Notes: a model not told the origin generated them from the sequence alone. Shown: positions 1 through 9,290, counted from the stretch's first letter. The stretch is 34,551 nt of DNA from Chloroflexi bacterium OHK40 (GCA_004367505.1 SFCB01000230.1:1-34551), one strand, 5' to 3'. Translations and numbers: made by a program.

Positions 1-22
1 CCCCCGCCCCCCGTCCCCTTGC

Positions 23-1696
<1,674 letters not shown>

Positions 1697-1809
1697 GCAG
1701 ACACGCTCCTTTATGGCTTCCTGACACGATATGTCACAGGCTCACCTCGCCCGAAAGCACCAGCTGTAGCCATTCTCCTCAGCCCACACCTGCCCGCCCG
1801 GTCCGCCGG

Positions 1810-2061
1810 GAACAGCGCGTCGAGCCACGACACCGCGTCCTGCTGCGTCTCCGGCAGGACGTGGGCGTAGGTGTCGGCGGTGATCGTGATCGAGCTGTGG
1901 CCCAGAATCTCCATCACCACCCGCAGATGACCCCTCTGATGGATGGGTAGTGTAGCACAAGAGCGGCGGATGTTGTGGAGGCAAGTCGTCGCGGGCAGCC
2001 CCGCCTTGCGCAGCACTCGCTTAAAGGTGACGTTGAGGTTCAGATCGAGCGCATCGAGGAG
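1810..2061 (-). pseudogene. Tyrosine recombinase / phage integrase, C-terminal remnant
   Basis: About 84 codons in one minus-strand frame match the C-terminal catalytic part of a tyrosine recombinase: FKRVLRKAGLP, then HNIRRSCATL (the HxxR box), EILGHSSITITADTY (the GH box and the nucleophile Tyr in DTYAHVLP). The N-terminal arm-binding and core-binding domains and the first catalytic Arg are missing. The loop after CATL is shorter than usual. The open frame continues on both sides (1711-2181), but those parts do not look like an integrase. I read it as a decayed relic of an integrated element next to ettA. It is unlikely to be active. Confidence 0.75.
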
Positions 2062-2159
2062 GGGCAGATCGACACCTGCGGCTCGCTGCGGTTCGCCTCT
2101 GCTCAAGGAGGCCCGCATCGCCGAAGCCCTACATCCGTGGCAGCGAAGACAAGGGGTCA

Positions 2160-2418
2160 GTGCTGGCCTACGCGACCACAAAGGAGCGGGCGGAGCGGCT
2201 GCGGAAGGAGTTTAGCCACCGCGGGCCGGTGTACGTGGCCTCTGACCTGGACGAGCTTCAACGGCTCGACAACGATCACTACGCATTTCTGTTCGTCGCC
2301 GCGGACGACGACGCTCAGCTCGCGGACCTGATCATGGGCCGCGAGAGTCTGGACCGGGTGACGATCCATCTTCACCCAGATCCCACCAGGAGGAGCCTAC
2401 CAGCTCCAGGAGGTCTGA
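2160..2418 (+). pseudogene. Unrecognised small gene, apparently frameshifted
   Basis: From GTG at 2160 a protein-like frame runs through ERAERLRKEFSHRGPVYVA and LDRVTIH to about 2369. It then turns into arginine/serine-rich shadow sequence. The +1 frame from about 2371 reads FTQIPPGGAYQLQEV and stops with TGA at 2416-2418, directly before a well-placed ATG at 2420. The simplest reading is a gene of about 85-95 codons with a one-base insertion near 2370. The frame is also open upstream of 2160 (PYIRGSEDKGS), so the true start may lie further left. I do not recognise the family. The neighbours (integrase and transposase pieces) suggest cargo of a lost mobile element. Confidence 0.4.
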
Positions 2419-2419
2419 G

Positions 2420-2511
2420 ATGGTCGTCGATGTCGATCACACCCCCCGTGGCTTCGACGTTTTGCCGCCCCTCCACCTCTTTGCGAACCCGCCGGCGCAG
2501 CAGGTCGTTAG
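2420..2511 (+). pseudogene. Unrecognised small gene cut off by an IS fragment
   Basis: ATG at 2420 follows a very good Shine-Dalgarno sequence, AGGAGGT at 2408-2414, and starts 2 nt after the stop of the preceding broken gene, as in a tight operon. The reading MVVDVDHTPRGFDVLPP continues for about 30 codons. At about 2508-2511 the sequence becomes the minus-strand transposase fragment, and the continuation to 2638 is shadow coding. The gene therefore looks truncated by insertion or deletion. Function unknown. Confidence 0.35.
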
Positions 2512-2786
2512 ATGCGCATTAGGACGCCGGATTTCGTCCACTTCTGGAAGTAGTAGCTCACGGTTGAGCGTTTGGGAAAGCTTTTGGGGAGCAGCCGCCA
2601 CTGGCAGCCTGTTCGCAGCTTGTAGCGCATGGCGTTGAATACGCGTCGCAGATCAACTGTTCGCTCCGACCCGGTCTTGGCCCGCACGTCGAGATGTGGT
2701 TGGAGCAGCTCCCACTCGGCGTCGGTCACGTCGGTCTCGTAGCGCTCCTCAAGCGGTTGGACAGGAGGCAGCGCTGGTGCTACCAT
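2508..2786 (-). pseudogene. IS5-family transposase, N-terminal fragment (DUF4096 region)
   Basis: ATG at 2786 opens a 92-codon frame. YETDVTDAEWELLQPHL, TVDLRRVFNAMRYKLRTGCQW and STVSYYFQKWTKSG match the N-terminal DUF4096 domain of IS5/IS1031-type transposases. The frame stops right after MRI, before the DDE catalytic domain, so about two thirds of the gene is missing. Two small broken genes lie beyond the breakpoint. No intact terminal inverted repeats could be assigned. The frame is open upstream to 2897, but that part lacks family similarity. Confidence 0.8.
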
Positions 2787-3075
2787 CTCGGCACCCCTTC
2801 TGGTCTGACTGGTCGGCTTCAGCAACCTCAGTCTACACCAGTAGGGGCTTTTTGTCCCGCCGAGAAGCCAAATGCTCCTAAGTGGCGTGACGCTCACATC
2901 TCCATCGTTGGAAGATTAGACAGGTTCTTAGGCCTTGACCTTGCGCCAGCGGTTTCAGGACAACGCCAACGAGAACGCAACAAGAGGGTTGGCTGGAGGG
3001 CCAGTTAGAGATGTCGAACGTTGCTCAAGCCCTGAGTCAGGTGGCGCGACTGTAGCGTAGAAAGACGAATGTGTG
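2787..3075. other. Intergenic sequence, probable IS flank
   Basis: No gene is supported. The part next to the transposase fragment (about 2787-2885) includes a run reading GGGACAAAAAGCCCC on the minus strand and is probably the outer end of the same IS. The remainder shows nothing recognisable. Confidence 0.4.
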
Positions 3076-3092
3076 GTACATTGATCATGTAC
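3076..3092. promoter_or_regulatory. Palindromic operator-like site upstream of the alcohol dehydrogenase
   Basis: GTACAT-TGATC-ATGTAC is a perfect 6-bp inverted repeat with a 5-nt centre, 81 nt before the dehydrogenase ATG. Such a compact dyad fits a dimeric repressor or activator site. No regulator gene lies nearby and no convincing -35/-10 pair could be fixed around it. Confidence 0.35.
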
Positions 3093-3120
3093 TCCCTGGC
3101 GATAACGTGACGGGATTGAG

Positions 3121-3144
3121 CATCCGGCAACAGGTGGCCGGATG
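3121..3144 (+). promoter_or_regulatory. Leader hairpin before the alcohol dehydrogenase
   Basis: CATCCGGC-N8-GCCGGATG forms a perfect 8-bp stem 28 nt before the start codon and 16 nt before the GGAGG ribosome-binding site. It may stabilise or regulate the 5' leader; no U-tract follows, so it is not an intrinsic terminator. Confidence 0.35.
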
Positions 3145-3172
3145 CTTGCTGCTGAGTGCAGGAGGTTCAACG

Positions 3173-4270
3173 ATGAAAATCACCGCCGCCGTAACACCAG
3201 GCAAGTCGCAGCCCTTCAAGATCCAGGAGTTGGAACTTGACGAGCCACGCGAGAACGAGGTCCTTGTACGGATCGTGGGTACAGGCGTGTGCCACACCGA
3301 CCTGGTCGTGCGCGACCAGTACTACCCTGTGCCGCTGCCCGCCGTGCTTGGCCACGAGGGTTCAGGGATTGTCGAGCGAGTCGGCGCGGCTGTCACAAAG
3401 GTACAGGCGGGCGATCACGTGGTCCTTTCGTACAATAGCTGCGCAAAGTGCCAGAACTGCAAAGAGGGCCACTACGGCTACTGTAACGAGCTATTCGGCT
3501 ATAACTTTGGCGCGTCGCGGCCCGACGGCTCGCCGACTCTCTCCCACAACGGCGAGGTTGTGCACGGCTCGTTTTTTGGCCAATCGTCGTTCGCTACCTA
3601 TGCTCTGGCATACGAGCGTAACGTCGTCAAAGTACCCAGGAACGCACCGCTGGAACTGCTCGGTCCCCTCGGTTGCGGCCTGCAGACAGGTGCCGGCGCT
3701 GTGATCAACGCGCTGCGCCCGCAGGCTGGCACTTCAATTGCCGTTTTCGGCACCGGCTCGGTAGGCCTGGCGGCAGTGATGGCGGCGCGGGTGGTAGGCT
3801 GTACGACGATTATCGGCGTCGATATCAATCCGCAGCGGCTCGAAATCGCGCGCGAGCTCGGGGCCACCCACACGATCCTTGCCAGCGACCACGATCCGGT
3901 GGCCGAGATCCGCCAGATCACCGGGGATGGCGCGCAGTACTCACTCGAATGCACCTCACTGCCGAAGGTCTTCCGCCAGGCGGTAGACTGTTTACGCCTG
4001 ACGGGCGTGTGCGGTTTGATTGGGGCAGCGCCCCTCGGCACTGAGGCCACCTTTGATATGAATACGATCTTGTTTGGGCGATCCATCCGCGGCATCATCG
4101 AGGGCGACAGCGTGCCCGATCTTTTTATCCCACGGCTCGTCGAGCTGTACATGCAGGGGCGCTTCCCGATCGACAAGCTGGTGAAGTTCTACACGCTCGA
4201 CCAGATCAACCAGGCGGCCGAAGACTCCGAGCGTGGCGACGTACTCAAGCCCGTGATCCGCATGGGCTAG
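3173..4270 (+). CDS. Zinc-dependent NAD(P) alcohol dehydrogenase (MDR superfamily, benzyl/aryl-alcohol type)
   Basis: 365 residues. ATG at 3173 is chosen because GGAGG (3161-3165) precedes it at 7 nt; the longer open frame from 3071 adds non-homologous sequence. Catalytic zinc ligands are Cys40 (GVCHTD), His61-Glu62 (GHEGSG) and Cys in GPLGCGLQTGAG. The structural zinc lobe is CAKCQNCKEGHYGYC with four cysteines. The Rossmann nucleotide-binding loop is GTGSVGLAAV, followed by GVDINPQRL, whose Asp suggests NAD over NADP. The family oxidises primary, often aromatic, alcohols to aldehydes. The acyl-CoA ligase downstream on the same strand suggests a route from alcohol through acid to acyl-CoA, although no aldehyde dehydrogenase is present. 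The last 20 codons are inside a 141-bp tandem duplication. Confidence 0.92.
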   Translation: MKITAAVTPGKSQPFKIQELELDEPRENEVLVRIVGTGVCHTDLVVRDQYYPVPLPAVLGHEGSGIVERVGAAVTKVQAGDHVVLSYNSCAKCQNCKEGHYGYCNELFGYNFGASRPDGSPTLSHNGEVVHGSFFGQSSFATYALAYERNVVKVPRNAPLELLGPLGCGLQTGAGAVINALRPQAGTSIAVFGTGSVGLAAVMAARVVGCTTIIGVDINPQRLEIARELGATHTILASDHDPVAEIRQITGDGAQYSLECTSLPKVFRQAVDCLRLTGVCGLIGAAPLGTEATFDMNTILFGRSIRGIIEGDSVPDLFIPRLVELYMQGRFPIDKLVKFYTLDQINQAAEDSERGDVLKPVIRMG

Positions 4271-4299
4271 TGGCCGACCACACTGATCGTGCGAGGTAA

Positions 4300-4320
4300 A
4301 GACGCCCCATCGGGGCGTCT
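4300..4320 (+). terminator. Terminator-like hairpin after the alcohol dehydrogenase, copy 1
   Basis: AGACGCCCC-ATC-GGGGCGTCT is a perfect 9-bp stem with a 3-nt loop, 29 nt after the stop codon. There is no T-run after it, so it may act with Rho or as an RNA 3'-end stabiliser. The identical hairpin recurs 141 bp downstream. Confidence 0.6.
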
Positions 4321-4440
4321 CAGCGGGATCGCGATCCAGCGACATCACCGTCAGGCGGCCGAAAATTCCGAGCGTGGCGACGTACTCAAGCTCGTGATCC
4401 GCATGGGCTAGTGGCCGACCACACTGATCGTGTGAGGTAA

Positions 4441-4461
4441 AGACGCCCCATCGGGGCGTCT
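4441..4461 (+). terminator. Terminator-like hairpin, duplicated copy 2
   Basis: Exact copy of the hairpin at 4300-4320, carried in the second unit of the tandem duplication. It gives the dehydrogenase transcript two successive hairpins before the acyl-CoA ligase gene. Confidence 0.55.
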
Positions 4462-4576
4462 CAGCGGGATCGCGATCCAGCGACATCACCGTGGCGCCCT
4501 GCTAGCACGCTTCGACCGCAACAGACCTACGGTTCTGAAATGCTGAGCACACCGATCTATCTCGTATTCGAGCAAG

Positions 4577-4603
4577 AGATTCTTCGCTTCGCTCAGGGTG
4601 ACA
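4577..4603. repeat. Dispersed intergenic repeat core (reads as VTLSEAKN on the minus strand)
   Basis: The stretch containing TCTTCGCTTCGCTCAGGGTG is a sequence I know from intergenic repeats in many bacterial genomes, where its minus strand is often mispredicted as a peptide containing VTLSEAKN. It lies between the duplicated terminator and the acyl-CoA ligase start. Its identity is from memory and not from a second copy in this window. Confidence 0.45.
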
Positions 4604-4645
4604 AATCCTGGCGCACCTGCCGCGAAGCTGCACAGGGGGGCTGTC

Positions 4646-6166
4646 ATGCTCGACAATCTGGGCCAGGTACTGCCTGCGGGTGCACGACAATACGGCGATA
4701 AACCGGCGCTGATCTTCAAAGGGCGCGCCTTCTCGTATCGTGAGCTCAACGAGCTTTCGGCGCGCCTCGCCGGAGGGCTGTGCGCGCTCGGCGTACAGCA
4801 GGGCGACCGCGTGACACTCTACACGCAGAACTGCTGGGAGTATGTGGTCAGCTACTTTGCGATCGCGCGGCTCGGTGCGGTGATTAATCCACTCAACGTC
4901 ATGCTGACGCCTGACGAGGTGCGATTTGTGGTCTCCGACTGTGGCGCCAAGGCGGTGCTGGCCTCACATGCCAAGGGCGCCGGCCTACTGGAGGCCCTCG
5001 CCGGAACGCCCGTGCGCGAGTTGATCCTGTTCGGCGACGAGGCTGTCGCTGGAACACGCTCGTTCAACGCGCTGATCGAAGAGAGCAGCCCGCTGGCTGA
5101 GGATGTGATGACTTCGCCCGAAAGCCTCTCGACAATTGGCTATACCTCGGGCACCACGGGCCATCCCAAAGGCGCCATGCAAAGCCAGCGTGCCGTGCTG
5201 CTGAACGCTGCCATGACGGCCACGATGCACGTGCGCACAGCGGCCGATACGGTCGTGAGCGCACTGCCGCTGCCCCACGTCTACGGCAACGTAGTGATGA
5301 ATAGCGCGCTGCTGTACGGCGGCACGATCGTCGTGCTTGAACGCTTCAGCGAGCAGGAAACGCTTGACTCGATCCAGCGCTATGGTGCGACGATTCTCGA
5401 CGGTGTGCCCACAATGTATATGTACTTGCTAAACTACCCCGACCTGGAACGCTATGACCTCTCGTCGCTGACGCGCTGTGCGGTGGGTGGGCAGACCATG
5501 CCGGTCAGCAAAATGCACGAGGTCGAGCAGCGTTTTGGCGTGCCTTTGCTCGAGCTGTGGGGCATGACCGAGTTGGCGGGTCTGGGCACGACGCATCCGT
5601 TTTACGGGGTGAACCGGCTCGGCTCGATCGGTGTGCCGCTGCCATATACCGAGGCCCGCATCGCCGACCTCGCCGACGCCTCGATCACGCTCGGCCCCGA
5701 CGAGTCGGGCGAGTTGCTCATCCGCGGCCCGCTGGTGATGATGGGCTACTACGGCAATGAAGAGGCAACGCGCCAGACCATCGAGCCGGACGGTTGGCTG
5801 CATACCGGCGACGTCGCGCGCATGGACAAGGACGGCTACTTCTACATCGTCGATCGCAAAAAAGACATGATCAATACGGCCGGCTTCAAGGTCTACCCGG
5901 CCGAGATCGAGCGCGTCGTGGCGGCCCACCCGGCCGTGGCTATGGTTGCCGTCGGTAGCGTGCCCGATGAGCTAAAGGGGGAACTGGCGCGCGCCTATGT
6001 GGTGCTGAAAGGTGGCGCAAGGGCGACCGAGGACGACATTCTGGCTTTCTGCAAAGAGCACCTGGCCGCCTATAAAGTGCCGCGCTCGGTGGCCTTCGTG
6101 GCTGATCTGCCCAAGACCTCGACAGGCAAGATTATGCGGCGGGAGCTGAAGAAGCTCGACCTCTGA
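4646..6166 (+). CDS. AMP-forming acyl-CoA ligase (ANL superfamily, fatty or aromatic acid substrate)
   Basis: 506 residues. ATG at 4646 follows a GGGGGG ribosome-binding stretch by 5 nt and gives the standard N-terminus; the open frame from 4598 starts in a dispersed repeat. ANL core motifs appear in order: YTSGTTGHPKGAM (phosphate loop), ELWGMTELAG (A5), GWLHTGDVARMDKDGYFYIV (A7), DRKKDMINTAGFKVYPAEIE (hinge, A8) and PKTSTGKIMRRELKKL with the catalytic A10 lysine. The enzyme activates a carboxylic acid as acyl-AMP and transfers it to CoA in the cytoplasm. The acid-binding pocket cannot be read reliably. The upstream alcohol dehydrogenase suggests a joint catabolic role. No frameshift or missing core residue is seen. 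Confidence 0.9.
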   Translation: MLDNLGQVLPAGARQYGDKPALIFKGRAFSYRELNELSARLAGGLCALGVQQGDRVTLYTQNCWEYVVSYFAIARLGAVINPLNVMLTPDEVRFVVSDCGAKAVLASHAKGAGLLEALAGTPVRELILFGDEAVAGTRSFNALIEESSPLAEDVMTSPESLSTIGYTSGTTGHPKGAMQSQRAVLLNAAMTATMHVRTAADTVVSALPLPHVYGNVVMNSALLYGGTIVVLERFSEQETLDSIQRYGATILDGVPTMYMYLLNYPDLERYDLSSLTRCAVGGQTMPVSKMHEVEQRFGVPLLELWGMTELAGLGTTHPFYGVNRLGSIGVPLPYTEARIADLADASITLGPDESGELLIRGPLVMMGYYGNEEATRQTIEPDGWLHTGDVARMDKDGYFYIVDRKKDMINTAGFKVYPAEIERVVAAHPAVAMVAVGSVPDELKGELARAYVVLKGGARATEDDILAFCKEHLAAYKVPRSVAFVADLPKTSTGKIMRRELKKLDL

Positions 6167-6208
6167 GGCCTTCCCGTCCTTGCGCCCCTGGCAGGCGATA
6201 GTGGCAGG

Positions 6209-6534
6209 CAGCCGTGGCGCCAGGTCGCAGCAGAAGCTGCCCAGGGACGCGTGCTGGTGCTGCCCGGCCACTTGCTCCCACAGCGCCCCTGGCAGGCGCG
6301 GCCCGAGCAGTTCGTGGTATCGCGTTGCCTCTGCCACCCGTCGTCGGCGGTTTCAGCGCCATCCGCCTTGGTACCGAGGAGATCACCCGCTGGGGCGTGG
6401 AGCCAGCCCATATGGGCCAGCTCGCGGAGTTGGTCGCCCGGGTGCTGGTGCGCGGTGAGGAGCCCGAGCGGATTCGCCCCGAGGTGGTAGCTTTTTGGCG
6501 GCGCTTTCAGGAACTGCGCTTTGTTCGCGCGTGA
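6209..6534 (+). pseudogene. Serine hydroxymethyltransferase-like C-terminal remnant
   Basis: From about 6340 the frame reads GGFSAIRLGTEEITRWGV, then MGQLAELVARVL and VVAFWRRFQELRFVR before TGA. This matches the C-terminal end of SHMT and SHMT-like PLP enzymes (IRLGTPxxTxRG followed by an AELIA helix). Upstream, another frame (about 6209-6300) reads EAAQGRVLVLPGHLLPQ, plausible as the preceding part, so at least one frameshift is implied. The large PLP-binding domain with its lysine is absent. It begins only about 40 bp after the ligase gene, so a deletion probably joined them. Confidence 0.5.
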
Positions 6535-6623
6535 TCGACGGGCTGTTCCCTGCCCGTCTGTAACGATCTGCCCGGCGCGGGTGAGCCGCGCTCATGGTCG
6601 CGGTGGTCGGCCGGTGAGCCGAC

Positions 6624-7538
6624 TCACAGATCGTCATCGTCGGGGGGGCGCATTATGCGGATCACGCTCCCGTCCGGCATGCGGGTCTGGTAGCCGAGCA
6701 TGCGCTCTTCGGTGCGGATGCTCTCGGGGCTGCGGCCCGTCGTGGCGAGGGCTTCGATCTCGTCGAGCGTCAGCGGCTCCACATCCGGGGGCAGCGGGAG
6801 CGCAAGCAGGAAGGGGAGCACCTGGGGGATGGCCGCGATCAGATCGATAGGCAGGCGGATCGCCTGGGACTGGTTCTGCCGCAATGCTCTCCAGACACGC
6901 TGCGCCGCCGTGCTGGCGCTTATCGCGCGCGGGGCGAGCCCACGGGCCTGCCAGAGCGAAAAGAAGCGCTCGCGCGCCTGGTCGAAGTTGCGGTATGTGT
7001 CGAAGGCCAGATCCTTGACGGCGCCCTCCCACGGTGGTTCGAAGTCGATGAGGAAGGATGCGCTGCACACCCGGCGGCGGCGCTCGTCTTCATGCCAGAA
7101 GATGGTCGGCGCGTCCTGCGAGGCCTCGCCGAGCTCGTATGCGGCGAGGAACAGGTCTGCCAGGTTAATGGGCTCCTCGGCGGCAAGACTATGCCCGCCA
7201 GCTTCGAGCAGTTGGCGGGCGAGGCTGCGGGCCGGCTCCTGAAAGGTACGGCGGTCCTCCAGGTTGTGGAGCACGGGGAGCAGCCCTCGCTCCTGGATCC
7301 ACGTGCTGAGCATGGTGTCGAGCGGCTCCCGTTGCGCCTCGGGCAGCGCCGCGAAGGTGCTGATCACAATCGGGAGGTAGGAGAGCGGTTTCAGGCCCTC
7401 GATCATCAGATCGAGCTCGGCGCGAATCGTCTGCGGGTCGCTAGCCGGGTTCGCGAGAAGCCGTGCCAAGCGCGGGCCGAGGTTTGAGAGCCTGAGCGCC
7501 GGGTTGGGCTGGGTGCCAGGGCGTGCTTTCTTTGCCAT
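6624..7538 (-). CDS. Conserved-looking protein of unknown function, 304 residues
   Basis: I do not recognise a family. ATG at 7538 starts MAKKARPGTQPNPALRLSNL; upstream there is no strong Shine-Dalgarno sequence. The protein has no signal peptide, membrane segment or cysteine cluster. It is mostly helical and rich in Leu, Ala and Arg, with a charged WHEDERRRRVC stretch in the middle, an AIPQVLPFLLALPLPPDVEP segment near residue 245 and an acidic end, PPDDDDL. It is a solitary gene: a pseudogene lies downstream and a long repeat-bearing intergenic region upstream. Codon usage matches its neighbours, which supports real coding. Cytoplasmic location is inferred only from the lack of export signals. 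Confidence 0.75.
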   Translation of the reverse strand: MAKKARPGTQPNPALRLSNLGPRLARLLANPASDPQTIRAELDLMIEGLKPLSYLPIVISTFAALPEAQREPLDTMLSTWIQERGLLPVLHNLEDRRTFQEPARSLARQLLEAGGHSLAAEEPINLADLFLAAYELGEASQDAPTIFWHEDERRRRVCSASFLIDFEPPWEGAVKDLAFDTYRNFDQARERFFSLWQARGLAPRAISASTAAQRVWRALRQNQSQAIRLPIDLIAAIPQVLPFLLALPLPPDVEPLTLDEIEALATTGRSPESIRTEERMLGYQTRMPDGSVIRIMRPPDDDDL

Positions 7539-8017
7539 CGTATTGTCGTCCGGGTTCAGGTGCGGCGCCTGTCAGGTTCGGCTGTTGCGCCGCTGCTGTG
7601 CTGACGGATCCGGGAGCGTGATGCCGCTGCTCGTCCGAGCCACAACGCTTGTTCGGCCCCGCGAACGAGCGCTGGGGGATGTGTTCCAGCAGGCAGGACC
7701 GTATGCCCGGTGTGGTCGGCGCCAGAGCTGTGGTGTCGCTAAAGATTACGCATAGTATAGCAGCGTTGCGGGAGCCGCAGTCTTGAAGGCCTCCTGCCCG
7801 AAGGGTGTGGCGTTCCATCCCGCCCGCCAGCCCACCGTGGGTGTCACCACTGCCTCGCGCTTGAGCGCCACGGCCCGCGAGGGAACCGGGGTGCCGGACC
7901 ATCCGGCACCCCTCTGCCCGGACTCGCCATTGACGATTGCCTGTGGACAGGCTACACTGCCCCTGCTCACCGAACCGTCCTACACGCCGCACTGCGTCCG
8001 GGGCGGCGCCCCTGTGT
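7539..8017. other. Long intergenic region with repeat copy A
   Basis: 479 bp without a supportable gene; minus-strand open frames across it look like shadow or repeat sequence. It contains the first copy of a dispersed repeat (7813-7881). TATACT on the minus strand (7754-7759) could be a -10 box for the 304-residue gene, but no -35 matches. Confidence 0.5.
7813..7881 (+). repeat. Dispersed intergenic repeat, copy A
   Basis: Two blocks match a second copy at 9291-9395 in the same orientation: 7813-7847 matches 9291-9325 at 29 of 35 positions, and 7853-7881 matches 9367-9395 at 25 of 29 positions (core CTTGAGCGCCACGGC against CTTCAGCGCCACGGC). The two copies bracket the acyl-CoA dehydrogenase gene. 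Confidence 0.75.
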
Positions 8018-9229
8018 ATGGTACTCCCCGAGCTTACGCCCCGTCAGCGGCGCGCCCTGGCGCTGGCCGAGGCCCTGGCCGCCCGCAACGCCGAGCGCGC
8101 CGCCACCCACGACCGTGATGGTAGCTTTCCTCACGCCAGCTACGCGGATATGCACGCGTCCGGCTATCTGCGCCTGGTGATCCCGGAGGAGTTCGGCGGG
8201 GCGGGCGCCGATCTCTTCGAGATGGTTCTGGCCCAGGAGCAACTTGGCCGTGGCGACGGCGCGACCGCGCTCGCCGCTGGCATGCTCATCCAGTTGATCG
8301 GGCGCCTCGCGGAGGAGCGCAGTTGGCCCGCGCCGCTCTTCGCCGAGGTCTGCCGGACCCTGGTGGCCGAGGGCGGCCTGATCAACTCGGTCGTCACCGA
8401 GCCGGAGCTCGGGAGCATCTCGCGCGGCGGCCTCCCCCGCACCACGGCCATACCGGCGCCCGGCGGGTGGCGCGTGAGCGGCCATAAGATCTTCGCCACC
8501 GGTGGCCCGGCGCTGCGCTTTATGGTTGTGGGCGTCACCATTCCGCCCGGCCCATCGACGCCCCACGGCGAGACAGCCAGTGTCGTCGTGCGGGCCGATG
8601 CCCCTGGTGTGCGTCTGGTTGCCACCTGGGGCGACAGCCTCGGTCTGCGCACAGCCGGCAACGACGATGTGTTCTTTGACGAGGTCTTCGTGCCTGAGGG
8701 CTGGATGGTTAGCCGGCGCCCGATCGGCGAGCCTGCGGCGCCCGGCCAGTTGCCCGGCCTCAACGCCTGGAGCCTGACGGTCGCCGCTGTCTACCTGGGG
8801 ATTGGGCAGGCCGCCTGCGACGCCGCCTGCGATTACGCCCGCAACCGCCGCCCGCCGGCACTCACCGGCCCGATCGCCGAGTTGCCACACATCCAGCAGG
8901 CCATCGGCCAGATGCAGCTACAGCTCGAAGCCGCTCGGGCCGTGCTCTACTCGGCGGCACGCACCTGGGCCGAGCACCCGGCGCTGCGCCCTGAGCTGGC
9001 CCCTCAGATCGCCGCTGCCAAGTATCTCGCCACGAACGCCGCCTGCGCCGTCAGCGAGGCTGCCCTCCGCGTCGCCGGTGGATTCAGCCTCACCCGTGCC
9101 CTGCCTCTCGAGCGCTACTTCCGCGATGCCCGCGCCGGCCTGTTTCACCCGCCCCAGGACGATCTGGCCCTCGCCATCCTGGGTCGGGCCGCTCTCGCCG
9201 CAGGCGCTGCACGTGGGCTGGCGCCTTAA
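8018..9229 (+). CDS. Acyl-CoA dehydrogenase family flavoprotein (YdbM-like)
   Basis: 403 residues from ATG at 8018 (MVLPELTPRQRRAL). No strong ribosome-binding site is visible; the open frame from 7937 adds sequence lying in the intergenic region. Family features are PEEFGGAGADLFEM, the flavin-contacting TEPELGS, the middle-domain segment VSGHKIFATGGP, and LRVAGGFSLTRALPLERYFRD in the C-terminal helical domain. In classical acyl-CoA dehydrogenases a YEGT motif with the catalytic Glu follows this last segment; here it is FHPPQDD. That variant is typical of the YdbM/SfnB-like branch, some members of which are flavin monooxygenases, so the reaction is uncertain. The gene stands alone between two copies of a dispersed repeat. 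Confidence 0.85.
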   Translation: MVLPELTPRQRRALALAEALAARNAERAATHDRDGSFPHASYADMHASGYLRLVIPEEFGGAGADLFEMVLAQEQLGRGDGATALAAGMLIQLIGRLAEERSWPAPLFAEVCRTLVAEGGLINSVVTEPELGSISRGGLPRTTAIPAPGGWRVSGHKIFATGGPALRFMVVGVTIPPGPSTPHGETASVVVRADAPGVRLVATWGDSLGLRTAGNDDVFFDEVFVPEGWMVSRRPIGEPAAPGQLPGLNAWSLTVAAVYLGIGQAACDAACDYARNRRPPALTGPIAELPHIQQAIGQMQLQLEAARAVLYSAARTWAEHPALRPELAPQIAAAKYLATNAACAVSEAALRVAGGFSLTRALPLERYFRDARAGLFHPPQDDLALAILGRAALAAGAARGLAP

Positions 9230-9290
9230 TGGCGCCGGACGAGCACTCCCGTTCGCGCAGCCGATCGGGCCGACAATTCCGGGCGCGGTG

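Larger units (their letters stand above)
4211..4492 (+). repeat. 141-bp tandem duplication of the dehydrogenase 3' end and its terminator
   Basis: 4211-4351 and 4352-4492 are adjacent direct copies of exactly 141 bp, differing at four positions. Each copy holds the last 20 codons of the dehydrogenase including TAG, then the same hairpin and a GGATCGCGATCC palindrome. All four differences are transitions (relative to the first copy, one G to A and three C to T), two of which change amino acids in the dead copy (Asp to Asn, Pro to Leu). The second copy is outside the gene, so it is free to decay. Confidence 0.95.

Noticed and set aside
1-22. G-rich run after the ettA stop as a quadruplex terminator
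   Set aside because: The run is cut by the window edge and has too few separated G-tracts to judge.
3992-4489. 165-codon minus-strand frame with an internal 47-residue repeat
   Set aside because: The repeat is just the translation of the 141-bp tandem DNA duplication on the antisense strand.
7441-7992. 183-codon minus-strand frame crossing the 7539-8017 intergenic region
   Set aside because: It covers a dispersed repeat and overlaps the start of a better-supported gene; no domain and no ribosome-binding site.
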